Source of the DNA: Bryobacterales bacterium
Lineage (GTDB): Bacteria > Acidobacteriota > Terriglobia > Bryobacterales > Bryobacteraceae
Length of the DNA: 7,313 nucleotides
NCBI GenBank assembly: GCA_025353235.1
Contig: JANXQZ010000456.1
Coordinates: 1-7,313, forward strand
Reading direction: 5' to 3'
Position numbers and translations under genes: made by a program. Position 1 is the stretch's first letter. Each line of letters begins with the position of its first letter. Positions 4,787-7,313 of this stretch are shown in pieces. Under the pieces are notes generated by a model that had not been told where the DNA came from, searched no databases, and saw only the letters and a list, made by a program, of their open reading frames with translations.

Positions 4787-7313
4787 ATGAAAGTATTCGC
4801 TTTCTTATGCGGATCTGTTGCATTTCTCAATGCCGCGCCGCGTTTTGAATATTGGCCTGGGGCAACATACGATCCTGCAATTCCCACCGAGCAGCAGGTG
4901 CTTGGGCACGATCCAGGGAACCGGATTGCACCGCACACCGAGATCGTCCGCTACATGGAGGCGCTCGCCGCGGCTGCTCCCACTCGCATGAAAGTGTTTG
5001 AGTACGCGAAGACTTGGGAAGGCCGAAGGCTGGTCTACGCGGCCATCGGTTCCGAAGCCAATCTGCAGCGCCTGGAGGCGATCAAGTCGGGCATGCAAGC
5101 GCTTGCCGACCCGCGCAGAACGTCGGACCCCGATGCACGTAAACTGATTGCCGATCTGCCTGCCGTGATTTGGCTCGCCTACGGGGTCCATGGCAATGAG
5201 ATCTCATCGCCCGACGCGGCGCTGCAGATGGCTTATCATCTCCTGGCTTCCCGGAACGACAAAGTCGTCGACGACATTCTGGCGAAGGTAGTGGTGCTGA
5301 TCGATCCGCTGCAAAACCCAGATGGCCGCGACCGGTTCGTCCACAATTTCGAAGTCGCCGAAGGGCTGCAGCCCGATCCGAACCAACTCGCGGCGGAGCA
5401 TAACGAACCCTGGCCCGGCGGCCGCACCAACCACTATTATTTCGACATGAATCGCGACTGGTTCGCCATGACTCAGCCTGAAACGAGAGGCCGTTTGAAG
5501 GCTGTTCAGCAATGGTTTCCGCTGGTGTTTACCGACCTTCATGAGATGGGTTCGGATGCAACCTATTACTTCGCGCCCGAAGCCGATCCCTATAATCCCT
5601 TCATCACTCGAACGCAGCGCGACAGCTTGGAATGGTTCGGACGCAATAACGCAAAGTGGTTTGATCAGTTCGGTTTTAATTGGTTTACCAAAGAGAATTA
5701 CGATGAGTTTTATCCTGGCTACGGGGCAAGCTGGCCGCTGTATCACGGGTCGATCGCGATGACTTACGAGCAATCGTCCACGCGGGGCTTAGTGGTGCGC
5801 AAATCGGACGGACTCCTTGTCAATTATCGAGATACGGTTCGCCAGCATTTCGTCGCGTCAGTCTCTACTGCTGAGACTGCGGCGCGCAACCGGGAAAAGC
5901 TGCTCGCGAATTTCTACGCTTATCGCAAGTCGGCGATCGATGAAGGATCGAAAGAGCCAGTGCGCGAATATATTCTGCCCCGCAACGGAGACGTATCGAC
6001 GGTGGATCGGCTGGCGGGCAACTTAAGCTTCCAGGGAATCGAAGTGAAGCGGGCTATGGCGGCATTCAGCAACGGTGGGAAGGACTACCCGGTGGGCAGT
6101 TACACCATTTCTCTGGCGCAGCCTGCCAAGCGGTTGATCCGTACGCTGCTGGATCCCCAAGTGAACATGGAGGACTGGTTCCTTAAGGCCGAAGAGAAAC
6201 GCAGGTCGACACGGCAGCCGAGTGAGATGTACGATGTGACTGCCTGGTCGCTGCCGTTGCAGTACAACGTGGCCGCCGTAGGCGCCGCAGAAGCTTCCAA
6301 AGGTTCGTTCGAGGTCATTCCAGCCGACTATCGTCCAGCGGGGCGGATGGTAGGATCCGCGCCGGAAGTCGCGTACCTGGTCCCGTGGGGGATTTCTTCG
6401 TCGGCAAAGTTTTTGTCCGCCGCGCTGCAGCAAGACCTGCGCGTGCTCACCAGCGACAAGTCGTTTAAGCAGGACGGGAAGACCTACCCGAGCGGGACAT
6501 TGGTGATCAAGGTGAAGGACAACGTGGCTGGCTTGGCCGAGATCATGAGCCGATTGATTGAGCAGAGCGGTGCCGAGGTCTTCACTACCAACACCGGATG
6601 GGTGGACGAAGGTCCCAACTTCGGGAGCCATCACGTGGTGACGATTCCGCGCGTGAAGATCGCGCTCGCCTGGGATCAGCCTACGTCTGCGGGTTCGGCC
6701 GGCGCGACTCGGTTCCTGCTGGAGCGGCAATATGGTTATCCCGTGACTGTGATTCGCACACAGCAACTCGCGAACGGCGATCTGGGCCAGTTCCAGGTGA
6801 TCGTGCTGCCCGACGGCGGGTTTGGGGCGGGATACGATTCGGTGTTGGGCGTGAATGGAGCGAGAAGGCTGAAGGATTGGGTGCAAGGCGGCGGCACGCT
6901 AATCGCGCTCGGGTCTGGAGCGGTGTCGTACTTGGCCGATCCGCGCGTAGGGCTGCTGGCGATCCAGCAGGAAAATGTCTTTCGCGAGGGAGATAAGAAG
7001 CCTGTTGTTCCGCCGGTGACTCCGGTTGTAGTCCCACCCGCAATTCCTCCCCCTCCCGGTCCGCCAGTGAGGATAGCGGGCAAGCTAATTACGTCGGAGC
7101 AGGAATTTTCGAAATCGATTCAGCCGGATACCGAGTTGCCGGATTCGCTGCACGGAGTGCTGCTGCGGGCCAAGGTGGATCCAGATAGCTGGGCAACGGC
7201 TGGCATGGGAGAGACGGTGAATGTTCTAATGACCGGGCGCGCGATCTACACGCCGATCAAGATGGACAAAGGGCTGAATGCGGTGTACTTCGCGGGCCCC
7301 GATAAGATTTTGG
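4787..7313 (+). CDS. Secreted M14-family zinc carboxypeptidase-like protein with amidotransferase-like C-terminal region (3' end cut)
   Basis: The frame is open from ATG 4787 to the window end: 842 codons and no stop. Residues 1-16 form a signal peptide (FLCGSVAFLNAA region), so the protein is exported. The M14 domain covers about 45-340. HGNE at 135-138 gives zinc ligands H135 and E138, and NPDGRDR sits at 177-183. DMNRDWF at 220-226 offers the Asn-Arg pair that binds the substrate carboxylate. LHEMGSD at 251-257 gives the third ligand, H252, and TYEQSS at 326-331 supplies the likely catalytic Glu328. The active site looks complete. Residues about 622-735 resemble a class I glutamine-amidotransferase-like fold (VIVLPDGGF at 671-679, GGGTLIALGSGA at about 701-712), with Ser710 where a nucleophile Cys might sit, so probably non-catalytic. 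A proline-rich stretch follows at 739-760. Large acidobacterial M14 proteins of this kind are common and the substrate is unknown. No ribosome binding site is visible. Confidence 0.9.
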   Translation, partial: MKVFAFLCGSVAFLNAAPRFEYWPGATYDPAIPTEQQVLGHDPGNRIAPHTEIVRYMEALAAAAPTRMKVFEYAKTWEGRRLVYAAIGSEANLQRLEAIKSGMQALADPRRTSDPDARKLIADLPAVIWLAYGVHGNEISSPDAALQMAYHLLASRNDKVVDDILAKVVVLIDPLQNPDGRDRFVHNFEVAEGLQPDPNQLAAEHNEPWPGGRTNHYYFDMNRDWFAMTQPETRGRLKAVQQWFPLVFTDLHEMGSDATYYFAPEADPYNPFITRTQRDSLEWFGRNNAKWFDQFGFNWFTKENYDEFYPGYGASWPLYHGSIAMTYEQSSTRGLVVRKSDGLLVNYRDTVRQHFVASVSTAETAARNREKLLANFYAYRKSAIDEGSKEPVREYILPRNGDVSTVDRLAGNLSFQGIEVKRAMAAFSNGGKDYPVGSYTISLAQPAKRLIRTLLDPQVNMEDWFLKAEEKRRSTRQPSEMYDVTAWSLPLQYNVAAVGAAEASKGSFEVIPADYRPAGRMVGSAPEVAYLVPWGISSSAKFLSAALQQDLRVLTSDKSFKQDGKTYPSGTLVIKVKDNVAGLAEIMSRLIEQSGAEVFTTNTGWVDEGPNFGSHHVVTIPRVKIALAWDQPTSAGSAGATRFLLERQYGYPVTVIRTQQLANGDLGQFQVIVLPDGGFGAGYDSVLGVNGARRLKDWVQGGGTLIALGSGAVSYLADPRVGLLAIQQENVFREGDKKPVVPPVTPVVVPPAIPPPPGPPVRIAGKLITSEQEFSKSIQPDTELPDSLHGVLLRAKVDPDSWATAGMGETVNVLMTGRAIYTPIKMDKGLNAVYFAGPDKIL

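Noticed and set aside
5204..5773. A 189-codon minus-strand open frame
   Set aside because: It is antisense to the M14 catalytic core, which carries conserved zinc-binding motifs, and has no family-like motifs of its own.
6023..6886. A 287-codon minus-strand open frame
   Set aside because: It lies wholly opposite the M14 gene, whose frame shows clear protein character. Its translation is rich in Arg, His and Pro with no recognisable domain, typical of an antisense shadow in GC-rich DNA.

Overview
The window is compact bacterial DNA with fairly high GC. It carries nine protein-coding genes, two of them cut by the window ends. There are no RNA genes, insertion sequences, CRISPR arrays or prophage genes. 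The style suggests a soil Acidobacteriota, perhaps a Bryobacterales/Solibacter relative: a large secreted M14 peptidase of about 850 residues or more, a glycine-rich GSP17M-like stress protein, and small lineage-type hypothetical proteins. That placement is inference from recall of similar proteins, not from a search.

Left part (1-1342), all minus strand. A 49-residue hypothetical gene (1193-1342) comes first in transcription order. It is followed by a membrane-associated general-stress-type protein (290-1069) with a textbook ribosome binding site, and then by tadA, the tRNA adenosine deaminase, which runs off the left edge (263 down to 1).

Middle part (1388-3277), plus strand. Four genes overlap end to start: a cysteine-rich, probably zinc-binding protein; a small CbiX/SirB-type tetrapyrrole metal chelatase; a ferredoxin-NADP+ reductase-like flavoprotein that appears to start at CTG; and a 70-residue protein with two membrane segments. 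The junctions are ATGA, CTGA and TAATG, so the block is almost certainly one translationally coupled operon. The mix of metal-binding protein, chelatase, reductase and small membrane protein is the best candidate in the window for an undescribed functional module.

Right part. Two minus-strand genes, a short heptad-repeat coiled-coil protein (4482-4739) and an exported HlyD-family adaptor (3282-4466), run towards the operon and end 4 bases from it. A 47-base divergent intergenic region separates them from a large secreted zinc carboxypeptidase-like protein (from 4787, open at the right edge). That protein combines an N-terminal M14 catalytic domain with a C-terminal glutamine-amidotransferase-like region and a proline-rich stretch.

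Two divergent promoter regions (1343-1387 and 4740-4786) hold candidate -10 boxes only 6 to 9 bases from the start codons, and the starts there lack good ribosome binding sites. This hints at leaderless transcripts.
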